Positions 19,379-27,057 of a stretch of DNA of 39,179 nucleotides are shown here, in pieces. Origin of the DNA: DATBHM01 sp036557505 (GTDB taxonomy: Bacteria > Actinomycetota > UBA4738 > JACQTL01); assembly GCA_036557505.1 (NCBI GenBank), contig DATBHM010000275.1, positions 1 to 39,179 of the forward strand. Reading direction: 5' to 3'. The notes beneath the pieces are model-generated. The model searched no databases, was not told the DNA's origin, and was given only the letters and a program-made list of their open reading frames with translations. Position 1 is the first letter of the stretch. The number at the start of each line of letters is the position of its first letter. The translations under genes and the position numbers were made by a program.

Positions 19379-19855
19379 TCAGGACTCCCGTTTGGGGAGC
19401 TCCTCGAGCAATCCTGCCATCTCCATGGCCGCCATGGCCGCGTCCCAGCCCTTGTTCCCGTGCTTGCCGCCCGCACGATCCGTCGCCTGTGCGAACGTCT
19501 CGGTGGTGAGGACGCCGAAGATCACCGGGACCCCCGTGTCGATCCCCGCCTCGCGGATGCCCCGGGCGGCCTCGGCGGCCACGAAGTCGAAGTGCGGGGT
19601 CTCGCCCCGGATCACGGCGCCCAGGCAGATCACGGCGTCGTACCGCCCGGTCCCGGCCAGGCGCCGGGCCACCATGGGGAGCTCGAACGCCCCGGGGGTC
19701 CAGGCCACGTCCACGTCCTCGTCGTCGACGCCGTGCTTCGCCAGGCACGCGGTCGCGCCCCGGACGAGCTCGCGGACGACGACCTCGTTGAACCGCGCGG
19801 CCACGACCGCGAACCGCCGCCCCCGCCCCTCGAGCTTCGGGGCGAACGTGGTCAC
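19379..19855 (-). CDS. ribH: 6,7-dimethyl-8-ribityllumazine synthase
   Basis: Penultimate riboflavin step: joins the pyrimidine intermediate with dihydroxybutanone phosphate. 158 aa from GTG 19855, whose first bases overlap the ribBA stop (GTGA). Signature residues: FAVVAARFNEVVVRELVRGA, WTPGAFELPMVA, CLGAVIRGETPHFDFV and PVIFGVLTTE, C-terminal GNKGWDAAMAAMEM. Normal length and complete. Translationally coupled to ribBA and followed by the cupin gene. Confidence 0.97.
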   Translation of the reverse strand: MTTFAPKLEGRGRRFAVVAARFNEVVVRELVRGATACLAKHGVDDEDVDVAWTPGAFELPMVARRLAGTGRYDAVICLGAVIRGETPHFDFVAAEAARGIREAGIDTGVPVIFGVLTTETFAQATDRAGGKHGNKGWDAAMAAMEMAGLLEELPKRES

Positions 19856-21123
19856 GTCGCCGCCTCCGTCTCGGGCTCGGCCGGTGCGGGCGGGCCGCCG
19901 AGGTTGTCGATGAGGTGGCCGAGCTTCTCGCGCTTGGCCGTCAGGTAGCCGATGTTCTCCTCGGTCGGCTCCATGACGAGCGGTACGCGTTCGACGATCG
20001 ACAGGCCGTACCCCTCGAGGCCGGCCCGCTTGGCGGGGTTGTTCGTCAGCAGGCGCATGGATCGCACCCCGAGGTCGACGAGGATCTGGGCCCCGATGCC
20101 GTAGTCGCGGGGATCGGCGGGGAACCCGAGCTCCTCGTTCGCCTCCACGGTGTCGCGGCCGGCCTCTTGGAGCTGGTACGCACGGAGCTTGTGGGTGAGC
20201 CCGATCGCCCGGCCCTCGTGCCCCCGGATGTACAGCACCACCCCCCGGCCCTCCTCCCCGACCTTGCGCAGGGCCGCGTCGAGCTGCTGCCCGCAGTCGC
20301 ACCGGAGCGACCCGAACACATCGCCGGTCAGGCATTCGGAGTGGACCCGGACCAGGATGCGCTCGCCGTCGCCGACGTCGCCCAGCACCATGGCGACGTG
20401 GACGCGGCCGTCGACCGAGCTCTCGTACGCCACGGCACGGTACTCGCCGTGCTCGGTGGGGATGCGGGCGTCGGCGACCTGCTCGATCAGGCGCTCCCGG
20501 CGGCGTCGGAACTGGATGAGGTCGGCGATCGAGATGAGCTTGAGGCCGTGTTCCCTCGCGAAACCGAGGAGATTCGGCAGGCGGGCCATCGTGCCGTCCT
20601 CGTTGACGATCTCGCACAGCACGCCGGCCGGGTACAGGCCGGCGAGGACGGCGAGGTCCACCGCGGCCTCCGTGTGGCCGGCCCGCTTCAGCACGCCGCC
20701 CGGCCGGTACCGCAGCGGGAACACGTGCCCGGGACGCACCAGGTCCTCGGGCGCGGTGTCCGGGTGGACCATCGCCTTGATCGTGCGGGCCCGGTCGGCG
20801 GCGGAGATCCCCGTCGTCGTTCCCGTGCGGGCGTCCACCGACACCGTGAACGCGGTCCGCTGGGGGTCGGTGACGTCGCTCACCATGAGCGGGATGCGGA
20901 GCTCGTCGAGCCGGTCCCCCACGACCGGCATGCAGATCACGCCGCTCGTGTGCCGGACCATGAACGCGATCGCCTCGGGCGTCACCGTGGCCGCGGCGAG
21001 GATGAGGTCGCCCTCGTTCTCCCTGTCGGCGTCGTCCACGACGATGACCATCCGGCCCGCCTTCACCTCCTCGACGGCGTCCTCGATCGGGTCGAACACG
21101 TTGCGATCCACGTCCTCGGTCAT
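19852..21123 (-). CDS. ribBA: Bifunctional 3,4-dihydroxy-2-butanone-4-phosphate synthase / GTP cyclohydrolase II
   Basis: Supplies both riboflavin precursors. 423 aa. The N-terminal RibB domain (~1-205) has VVDDADRENEGDLILAA and YRPGGVLKRAGHTEAAVDLA; the C-terminal RibA domain (~210-400) has the zinc ligands in SECLTGDVFGSLRCDCGQQ, then YIRGHEGRAIGLTHKLRAYQ and DYGIGAQILVDLG. Both active sites look complete. Start ATG 21123 is 4 nt after ribE; the stop overlaps ribH by 4 nt. Order ribD-ribE-ribBA-ribH is standard for actinobacteria and is governed by the FMN riboswitch at 22893-23000. Confidence 0.97.
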   Translation of the reverse strand: MTEDVDRNVFDPIEDAVEEVKAGRMVIVVDDADRENEGDLILAAATVTPEAIAFMVRHTSGVICMPVVGDRLDELRIPLMVSDVTDPQRTAFTVSVDARTGTTTGISAADRARTIKAMVHPDTAPEDLVRPGHVFPLRYRPGGVLKRAGHTEAAVDLAVLAGLYPAGVLCEIVNEDGTMARLPNLLGFAREHGLKLISIADLIQFRRRRERLIEQVADARIPTEHGEYRAVAYESSVDGRVHVAMVLGDVGDGERILVRVHSECLTGDVFGSLRCDCGQQLDAALRKVGEEGRGVVLYIRGHEGRAIGLTHKLRAYQLQEAGRDTVEANEELGFPADPRDYGIGAQILVDLGVRSMRLLTNNPAKRAGLEGYGLSIVERVPLVMEPTEENIGYLTAKREKLGHLIDNLGGPPAPAEPETEAAT

Positions 21124-21127
21124 CGCC

Positions 21128-21727
21128 TCACGCTCCTGGTCCCTGGTCCTTCGCCATCCCGAGCAGCCGTTCCACGTACTTCGCGAGCACGTCGACCTCG
21201 AGGTTCACACGGTCGCCGGCCCGGACCGTGCCGAGGGTCGTCGCCGCCAGCGTGTGCGGGATCAGCGCCACGCCGAACCCGTCGTCGCGCGCGTCCGTGA
21301 CGGTCAGGCTGACCCCGTCGACCGTGATCGAGCCCTTCTCCACCACGTACCGCCCCAGCTCCTGCGGGAGCGTGATCCAGACGGTCGCGCCCCCCTCCTG
21401 TTCCTCGACTCGGGCCACGGCGCCCACCCCGTCCACGTGACCCTGCACCATGTGCCCGCCCATCCGGGCGGTCAACGAGACGGGCCGTTCGAGGTTCACC
21501 GGATCGCCGGGCCGCAGGTCACCGAGGGTCGTCCGTTGGAACGTCTCCTCGGTGACGTCGAACGCCAGCCAGTCGTCCGCCTGCTCCACGACGGTCAGGC
21601 ACACGCCGTTCACGGCCACGGAGGCACCGACCGGCGAGTCGAGCACCGCGACCTCGCAGCCCACCGTCAGACGGGCCTCCTCGAGGCCGGCCACCCGGCC
21701 GAGCTCCTCAACGATCCCGGTGAACAT
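21128..21727 (-). CDS. ribE: Riboflavin synthase, alpha chain
   Basis: Final riboflavin step, dismutating two lumazine molecules. 199 aa with two lumazine-binding repeats: the first starts MFTGIVEELG with VAVNGVCLTV and GHMVQGHVDG, the second around GSITVDGVSLTVTD with GVALIPHTLAATTLG. Normal length. Its start overlaps the ribD end by 20 nt, so the two are translationally linked. Confidence 0.97.
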   Translation of the reverse strand: MFTGIVEELGRVAGLEEARLTVGCEVAVLDSPVGASVAVNGVCLTVVEQADDWLAFDVTEETFQRTTLGDLRPGDPVNLERPVSLTARMGGHMVQGHVDGVGAVARVEEQEGGATVWITLPQELGRYVVEKGSITVDGVSLTVTDARDDGFGVALIPHTLAATTLGTVRAGDRVNLEVDVLAKYVERLLGMAKDQGPGA

Positions 21728-22808
21728 CCGCCTCCACCTTCAGGTCGCCGCCGATCCGTTCGACCGACACGATCTGCAGCCGCACCGCGTCGTCCACGGG
21801 AGCCAGGCCCTCACCGCCAAGCACCCCCGGTGCGTCCGCCCCGCCGAGCAGCTTGGGGGCGAGGAACACCACCACCCGGTCCACGAGGCCGTCCCGAACG
21901 GCGCTCGCGGCGAGCGTCGGCCCGCCCTCGATCAGCACCGACTGCGCCTCCCGCTTGCCGAGGAGCTCGAGCAGGTCGCCCAGCGAGACGCCGTCGGACC
22001 GGTCCGCGGGGAGCGTGACGACCTCGGCCCCCGTCGCACGCCAGGCCTCCTGCGTCACGGGCGCGCAGCCCTCGGTCGTCGCGACCAGCGTGGGGGCCTC
22101 ATCGGAGAACAATCGTGCGGTCGCGGGGACCCGTCCCGCCGCGTCCACCAGGATGCGCAGCACCGGGCGGCCCCGGTAGGCGGGATCACGCACGGTGAGC
22201 GCGGGGTCGTCTGCGAGCGCGGTGCCGGCGCCGACCACGACCGCGTCGGAGGCCCCGCGCATGCGGTGCACTTCCGCCCGGGCCTCCTCCCCCGTGATCC
22301 ACCGGGAGGAACCGTCGCGCGCGGCCACCTTCCCGTCGAGCGTCGCCGCGGCCTTGAGGGTCACGAGGGGCAGCTGGGTGGTGACGTGGCGGATGAACGG
22401 CGCGTTCTGCCGGGCCGCCTCGGCCGCCAGGACGCCCTCACGGACCTCGACGCCGTCGGACCGGAGGCGGGCGAACCCCCGGCCGTCCACGATCGGGTTG
22501 GGATCGCGCAGCGCGGCCACCACCTGCGTGATTCCGGCGCGGACGATGGCCTGGGTGCACGGGGGCGTCCGGCCGAAGTGGTCGCACGGCTCCAGCGTGA
22601 CGAACAGCTGCGCCCCGCGGGCGAGGCCGCCCGCCGCTTCGAGCGCCATCCCCTCCGCGTGGAGGGTGCCCGGGCCCTCGTGCCAGCCCTCGCCCACCAC
22701 CCGCCCCTCACGCACGACGACGGCGCCGACCAGGGGGTTCGGGGAGACCAGGCCACGCCCGCGCTCCGCCAGCCGGAGGGCCTGTCGCATCAGCGTTCCG
22801 TCGTCCAT
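21708..22808 (-). CDS. ribD: Bifunctional diaminohydroxyphosphoribosylaminopyrimidine deaminase / reductase
   Basis: Second and third steps of riboflavin synthesis. 366 aa from ATG 22808, which has GGAAGAGGTGG just upstream; longer open readings would start inside the riboswitch. N-terminal cytidine-deaminase-like domain (~1-145): SPNPLVGAVVV, GTLHAEGMAL (zinc His and Glu) and LEPCDHFGRTPPC (two zinc Cys). C-terminal NADPH reductase domain (~150-366): PLVTLKAAATLDGKVA, SDAVVVGAGTALADDP, VLIEGGPTLAAS. Both halves intact. First gene of the operon. Confidence 0.96.
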   Translation of the reverse strand: MDDGTLMRQALRLAERGRGLVSPNPLVGAVVVREGRVVGEGWHEGPGTLHAEGMALEAAGGLARGAQLFVTLEPCDHFGRTPPCTQAIVRAGITQVVAALRDPNPIVDGRGFARLRSDGVEVREGVLAAEAARQNAPFIRHVTTQLPLVTLKAAATLDGKVAARDGSSRWITGEEARAEVHRMRGASDAVVVGAGTALADDPALTVRDPAYRGRPVLRILVDAAGRVPATARLFSDEAPTLVATTEGCAPVTQEAWRATGAEVVTLPADRSDGVSLGDLLELLGKREAQSVLIEGGPTLAASAVRDGLVDRVVVFLAPKLLGGADAPGVLGGEGLAPVDDAVRLQIVSVERIGGDLKVEADVHRDR

Positions 22809-22892
22809 CGCCACCTCTTCCGGGGCGTGGACCACGGCCGGGGAGGCCGGCGGGACCGCACGGCCGAGCCACGGCCCGTCCTCTTCCATCCC

Positions 22893-23000
22893 GACTGTCA
22901 CGGTCGGTCCCGGAGTTGCACCGGATCCACCCCCGACCGGCTGCCGGGGGGTCGCGGACTCTCACCGCCGGTGGGGAGTTGCACCCCGCCCCGAGAACGA
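22893..23000 (-). promoter_or_regulatory. FMN riboswitch (RFN element)
   Basis: The minus strand shows the conserved RFN order: TCGGGGCGGGGTGCAA, CTCCCCACCGGCGGTGA, GAGTCCGCGACC, a variable arm, GGTGGATCCGGTGCAACTC, and CGGGACCGACCGTGACAG. FMN binding turns off rib expression. The 80 nt between it and the ribD ATG contain GC hairpins (for example GGCCG/CGGCC around 22861-22875), so attenuation or ribosome-site masking are both possible; no U-rich terminator is visible, which favours masking. Confidence 0.95.
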
Positions 23001-23013
23001 GCTTCCGGAAAGG

Positions 23014-23019
23014 AGTATA
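23014..23019 (-). promoter_or_regulatory. -10 element of the riboflavin operon
   Basis: TATACT (23019-23014, minus) lies just before the riboswitch, placing the start near 23007, a few bases ahead of the aptamer. The -35 region is not a good match. The hexamer is identical to that of infC. Confidence 0.55.
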
Positions 23020-23076
23020 GGCACGTCGGGGGATGCGGGAACCGGTGGTTTCGAATGCCGGGCGGCGAAGGAGTGG

Positions 23077-24006
23077 CTACATGCTCCGGCGGTCGACCGC
23101 GAAGGACGACCCCGGCTGCCGCTTCGCGTACTGCTTCATCTCGGTGGCGACGTCGACGGCCTCACCGTAGTGGGAGAACTTGCGCCGGGCCGTCGAGGCC
23201 ACGCCGACCGAGATCGCGATGAGGCCGAACCGCTGCAGCACGCCCTGCCGGTCCTCCACCTCGACCCAGCCCCGTTCGAGATCCTCGCGGTCGTAGAAGT
23301 GCCGGATCTCGCCGTCGAACCGCTGGCACATGGCAGCGGCGGCCTGTTCGGCCACCTCGGGGGGCAGCACGACCACGAAGTCGTCGCCGCCCACGTGCCC
23401 GACGAACCCCTCGGCCCTGGCCACGTCCTCGACGATCTCCTGGAGGATCCGCGACGCCGCCACGATCACGCGGTCTCCCCTGGCGAAGCCGTAGTGGTCG
23501 TTGTAGGCCTTGAAGTTGTCGAGGTCGCAGTACAGGACGGCGAAGGGGATCTCGTCGTCGACCTTGCGCTGGATCTCCTCCTGGATGCGGATGTTCCCCG
23601 GGAGACCGGTCAGCGGGCTGAGGGCCTTCATGTCCTTGGCTCGTCGCAGCGTGGTCTTGACCCGGGCCAGGAGCTCGATCGGGTCGAAGGGCTTGATGAT
23701 GTAGTCGTCGGCCCCGCTCGTCAGCCCGAGCACCTTGTCGGAGGACAGGGCCTTGGCCGTGAGCATGATGATGTTCGTGTTCGCCGTGCGGGGGTTCCGG
23801 CGCAGGCGCTGCGCCACCTCGAACCCGTCCACGCGGGGCATCATCACGTCGAGCAGGACGAGGTCGGGATGGAGCTCCTCGGCCTTGACGAGGGCCTCCT
23901 CGCCGTCGCCGGCGACCGACACGTCGTAGCCGACGGATCGCAGGTTCACCTCGACGAACCGGGCGATGTCCGGATCGTCGTCCACCACCAGGATCGTTTC
24001 CGCCAC
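23077..24006 (-). CDS. Response regulator with GGDEF domain (diguanylate cyclase)
   Basis: 309 aa cytoplasmic protein. Receiver domain 1-120: acidic pocket VVDDD (9-11), phospho-Asp D53 in LLDVMMPRVDG, Thr in MLTAKA, Lys105 in IIKPFD. GGDEF domain ~130-300: SPLTGLPGN, YCDLDNFKAYNDHYGFARGD, and the signature GGDDF (206-210) in place of GGDEF. The usual RxxD inhibitory site is absent (RAEG at 197-200). It probably makes c-di-GMP when phosphorylated, but activity of the GGDDF form is not assured. No partner kinase is adjacent. Start GTG 24006 has GGAGGG 10 nt before it. It lies between rsmB and the rib operon with its own upstream gap (24007-24155). Confidence 0.93.
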   Translation of the reverse strand: MAETILVVDDDPDIARFVEVNLRSVGYDVSVAGDGEEALVKAEELHPDLVLLDVMMPRVDGFEVAQRLRRNPRTANTNIIMLTAKALSSDKVLGLTSGADDYIIKPFDPIELLARVKTTLRRAKDMKALSPLTGLPGNIRIQEEIQRKVDDEIPFAVLYCDLDNFKAYNDHYGFARGDRVIVAASRILQEIVEDVARAEGFVGHVGGDDFVVVLPPEVAEQAAAAMCQRFDGEIRHFYDREDLERGWVEVEDRQGVLQRFGLIAISVGVASTARRKFSHYGEAVDVATEMKQYAKRQPGSSFAVDRRSM

Positions 24007-24155
24007 GTCCAGATCCCTCCCCGGCGCCGAGTGCCCCGGGCCGCGGGCGTTCGTGTTCCGACCCCTGTGGAGTCGGCACGTTCGGGGGTCCGCTTGAGCC
24101 GCTGCGGCAGCCTCCCCAACGGACCGATTCTATGCCTACGACCGGCGGAAACGGC

Positions 24156-25478
24156 TCATGTCGCGCGGGCGAACGCCGCCACGAACATCGCGTCGGTCCC
24201 GTGCCGGTGCGGCCACAGGCGGACGCGCTCCGAGGGCCCCTCCGGGCCGTCGATCGGTGCCGGCGACAGCTCGGGGCGGTGACGGAGGATGGCCCGGCAC
24301 GCGGCGTCGGTCTCCGCCCGGGGGAACGTGCACACGGAGTACACCAGCCGGCCACCGGGGCGGAGCATCTCGGCAGCCGAGGACGCGATGGCCACCTGGA
24401 GGCGCGCCAGACGTGAGAGGTCGTCGCGCGCCGGCCGCCACAGCAGCTCCGGGCGACGGCGGGCAGCCCCGATGCCCGAGCACGGGGCGTCGACGAGGAT
24501 CCGGTCGAACCGCCCCGTGAGCGCCGGCCGCGTCGCGTCCTGGGCGAGCACCCGGACGCCGACCCCCAGGCGGGCCGCCAGCCGTGCGACCAGCCGGGCC
24601 CTGGCCGGCGAGCGGTCGGCCGCCACCAGCACGCCGTCGTCGCCCACGAGGCACGCGACGTGGGTGGCCTTGCCGCCCGGACCGGCGCAGACGTCGAGCA
24701 CGCGGTCCCCCGGCCGTGGGTCGAGCGCCCGGACCACGAATGCGGACGATTCGTCCTGGATGGCGAACCACCCCTCCCGGAACCCGGGCAGGCGGGCCGG
24801 GGACGCCTCCTGCACGTGGATCGTGTCCGGGTGGAGCGTTCCCCGCCGGGCCTCGTATCCCGCCGCGCCGAGCGCCTCGAGCAGCCTGGCGGCGTCCACG
24901 CGGCAGGTGTTGGTCCGGATCGACAGCGGCGCCGGGCCCGCCAGCGCCTCCGCCGCCGCGGGGTACTCGCCTGGAAGGACGCGCTCGAGCTCCGCCACCG
25001 CCCATGGCGAGATTCCGGTCCTGACGGACACGGACTCCGGGTCGTCGCCCCCGGGCCACGCCGGCGGATTCGCGCTGAGCGACCGGAGCACGGCGTTCAC
25101 GAAGCCCCGTTCGCCCTGCCGCGCCAGACGCACCGTCTCGGCCACCGCCGCGTGCGCCGGGATGCGGGTGAACAGCAGCTGGTAGGCGCCGAGGCGGAGC
25201 AACGCCAGCGCGCGGGGCGACACCCGCTCGAGGGGGCGCGTGACGTGGGGCCCGAGCGCCCAGTCGAGCGAACGCACCCTCCGGAGCGTCCCGTACCCGA
25301 GCTCCGTGGCGAGCGAGCGGTCGCGGCCCTCGAGCCGGGAACCGTCCAGCGCGCCGGCCATCGCGAGCGTCGAGAACGCCCGCTCCTCGGTGACCCGGCG
25401 GATCACGTCCACGGCGACCGCCCGGGGGTCCGTTCGAGCCGGCGGCGCCCCGGCCGGGCGGCGGCGCCTCGAGGTCAT
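24156..25478 (-). CDS. rsmB: 16S rRNA (cytosine-967-C5)-methyltransferase
   Basis: SAM-dependent m5C methylase of 16S rRNA, also called sun/fmu. 440 aa: N-terminal NusB-like RNA-binding domain (~15-140), then the Rossmann methyltransferase with SAM site VLDVCAGPGGKATHVA, and the two catalytic cysteines in VDAPCSGIG and YSVCTF. Start ATG 25478 overlaps the fmt stop (ATGA), the usual actinobacterial arrangement def-fmt-rsmB. A candidate -10 TAGAAT (24132-24127) for the next gene lies about 25 nt past the stop. Confidence 0.96.
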   Translation of the reverse strand: MTSRRRRPAGAPPARTDPRAVAVDVIRRVTEERAFSTLAMAGALDGSRLEGRDRSLATELGYGTLRRVRSLDWALGPHVTRPLERVSPRALALLRLGAYQLLFTRIPAHAAVAETVRLARQGERGFVNAVLRSLSANPPAWPGGDDPESVSVRTGISPWAVAELERVLPGEYPAAAEALAGPAPLSIRTNTCRVDAARLLEALGAAGYEARRGTLHPDTIHVQEASPARLPGFREGWFAIQDESSAFVVRALDPRPGDRVLDVCAGPGGKATHVACLVGDDGVLVAADRSPARARLVARLAARLGVGVRVLAQDATRPALTGRFDRILVDAPCSGIGAARRRPELLWRPARDDLSRLARLQVAIASSAAEMLRPGGRLVYSVCTFPRAETDAACRAILRHRPELSPAPIDGPEGPSERVRLWPHRHGTDAMFVAAFARAT

Positions 25479-26458
25479 CCGCCGCCGAGGGGCTCGCCGG
25501 GCGCCGGGTGGAACCCCCGTGCGAAGTCCCCGCCCCCCATGCGCGCGCGCCCGGACGGCGCCACCTCCTCCAGCCGGACGGCCCCGCTGCCGGCGGCCAC
25601 CACGACCCCGTCCCGGTCGACGGCCGCGACCGTGCCGGGGGTGCCGGTGGGGCCGTCCAGCGCCGAGGCCCGGAACACCTTCAGCCCGTTGCCCCGGAAC
25701 TCCGTGGTCGCCGCCGGGTCGGGCGCCAGGGCCCGGACCCGGCGGACCAACGCATCGGCGGGCTCCGACCAGTGCAGCACGCGGTCCCCGGCCCGGAGCT
25801 TGGGGGCGGACGACGGCTCGCCCTCCTGCGGCCGGGGCTCCAGCGACCCGGCCGCGAGGTGGTCGAGCGTCGCCACCAGCAGGTCGCCGCCGATCCGGGC
25901 GAGCCGTGCGCCGAGGGAGCCTGCGTCGTCGTCCTCGCGCACGTCTTCCGTCCGCTGCAGGAGCACCGGGCCGGTGTCGAGCCCCGCGTCCATCACCATC
26001 GTCGTCACGCCGGTCCGGTCGAGGCCGTGGAGCAGCGCGTGCTGGACCGGCGACGCGCCGCGGAGCCGCGGCAGGAGCGAGAAGTGCAGGTTGACCGGCG
26101 CGATCGTAGGCAGGGCGAGCACGTCGTCGGGGAGGATCTCGCCGTAGGCCACCACCACCAGCACGTCCGGCCGTGGGGACGCCAGGGCGTCGAAGCCGGG
26201 CCCCTGCCTGACGGTGTCCACCTCGGTCGGTTCGAACCCCAGCCGCCGGGCGGCATCCGCCACCGCCGTCGGCGTGAGGCGCGACCCCCGGCCGGCGGGC
26301 CTCGGGACCCTCGTGACGACCAGCGCCGGACGGTGGACCGAGGCGGCGAGCGCCTCGAGCGGAGGGACCGACCAGGGGTCGTTCCCCAGGAAGGCCACGC
26401 GGAGCGGGCGGCGCCCGGACACCACCGGCGCGCCGGCGGGCTCGTCACCGCCCCTCAC
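25475..26458 (-). CDS. fmt: Methionyl-tRNA formyltransferase
   Basis: Adds the formyl group to initiator Met-tRNA. 327 aa: formyltransferase domain (~18-220) with VAFLGNDPWSVPPLEAL, VVVAYGEILP, the signature HFSLLPRLRGASPVQHALL and TTMVMDAGLDTGPVLL; C-terminal OB-like domain after ~225. Start GTG 26458 is 4 nt after the def stop; translation is probably coupled. A later in-frame start nearer LRVAFLG would trim about 18 residues and cannot be excluded. Confidence 0.96.
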   Translation of the reverse strand: MRGGDEPAGAPVVSGRRPLRVAFLGNDPWSVPPLEALAASVHRPALVVTRVPRPAGRGSRLTPTAVADAARRLGFEPTEVDTVRQGPGFDALASPRPDVLVVVAYGEILPDDVLALPTIAPVNLHFSLLPRLRGASPVQHALLHGLDRTGVTTMVMDAGLDTGPVLLQRTEDVREDDDAGSLGARLARIGGDLLVATLDHLAAGSLEPRPQEGEPSSAPKLRAGDRVLHWSEPADALVRRVRALAPDPAATTEFRGNGLKVFRASALDGPTGTPGTVAAVDRDGVVVAAGSGAVRLEEVAPSGRARMGGGDFARGFHPAPGEPLGGG

Positions 26459-26462
26459 GGCG

Positions 26463-26987
26463 TCACCCCCGGCGGAACCGCCGGTGCCGGGTGCCGGCCA
26501 CCTCCTGCTCGCGGAGCTGCCGCATCACGTCCCGCCGGCCCTCGTCGTCCAGCCGGTCGATGAACAGCACGCCTTCGAGGTGGTCGGTCTCGTGCTGCAT
26601 GATCCGGGCGAGGAACCCCTCTGCGTCGAACTCCACCGGCCGGCCCCGGAGGTCCTGGCCCCGGACGTGGACGCGTTCCGCCCGCGCGGTCTCCGCATAC
26701 GGGCCGCGCACCGACAGACACCCCTCGTCCATGACCTCCTCCCCCGTCGTGTCGGAGACCCGGGGGTTCACCAGCACGTGCGCGCCGCTCCCGCCGCCGT
26801 CGTCGTAGACGATGAGTCGGATCGAACGCCCGATCTGGGGCGCCGCGAGACCGACACCGGGCGCGTCGTACATCGTCTCGATCATGTCGTCGGCCAGTCC
26901 GGCGAGCGCGTCGTCGAACCGGTCGATCGGCGCCGAGGGTTGCCGGAGCACCGGGTCGCCCAGCTGTCGGATGGGGTGGATCGTCAC
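26463..26987 (-). CDS. def: Peptide deformylase
   Basis: Metalloenzyme that removes the N-formyl group from new proteins. 174 aa with all three motifs: GVGLAAPQIG (~45-54), EGCLSV (Cys ligand, ~88-93) and QHETDHLEG (HExxH, ~131-139). Start GTG 26987. It forms a coupled unit with fmt and rsmB downstream. Upstream is a 10-bp hairpin after priA. Confidence 0.97.
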   Translation of the reverse strand: MTIHPIRQLGDPVLRQPSAPIDRFDDALAGLADDMIETMYDAPGVGLAAPQIGRSIRLIVYDDGGGSGAHVLVNPRVSDTTGEEVMDEGCLSVRGPYAETARAERVHVRGQDLRGRPVEFDAEGFLARIMQHETDHLEGVLFIDRLDDEGRRDVMRQLREQEVAGTRHRRFRRG

Positions 26988-27025
26988 GTGCCGTCCGCTT
27001 CCTCGGGATTCATTCGTCGTGGGCT

Positions 27026-27048
27026 CCGGCCGGACCGCGTCCGGCCGG
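27026..27048 (-). terminator. Hairpin between priA and def
   Basis: Perfect 10-bp GC stem (27026-27035 with 27039-27048) around a CGC loop, 10 nt past the priA stop. No U-tract; could be a terminator, pause site or mRNA 3' stabiliser. Confidence 0.5.
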
Positions 27049-27057
27049 CATCGAAGA

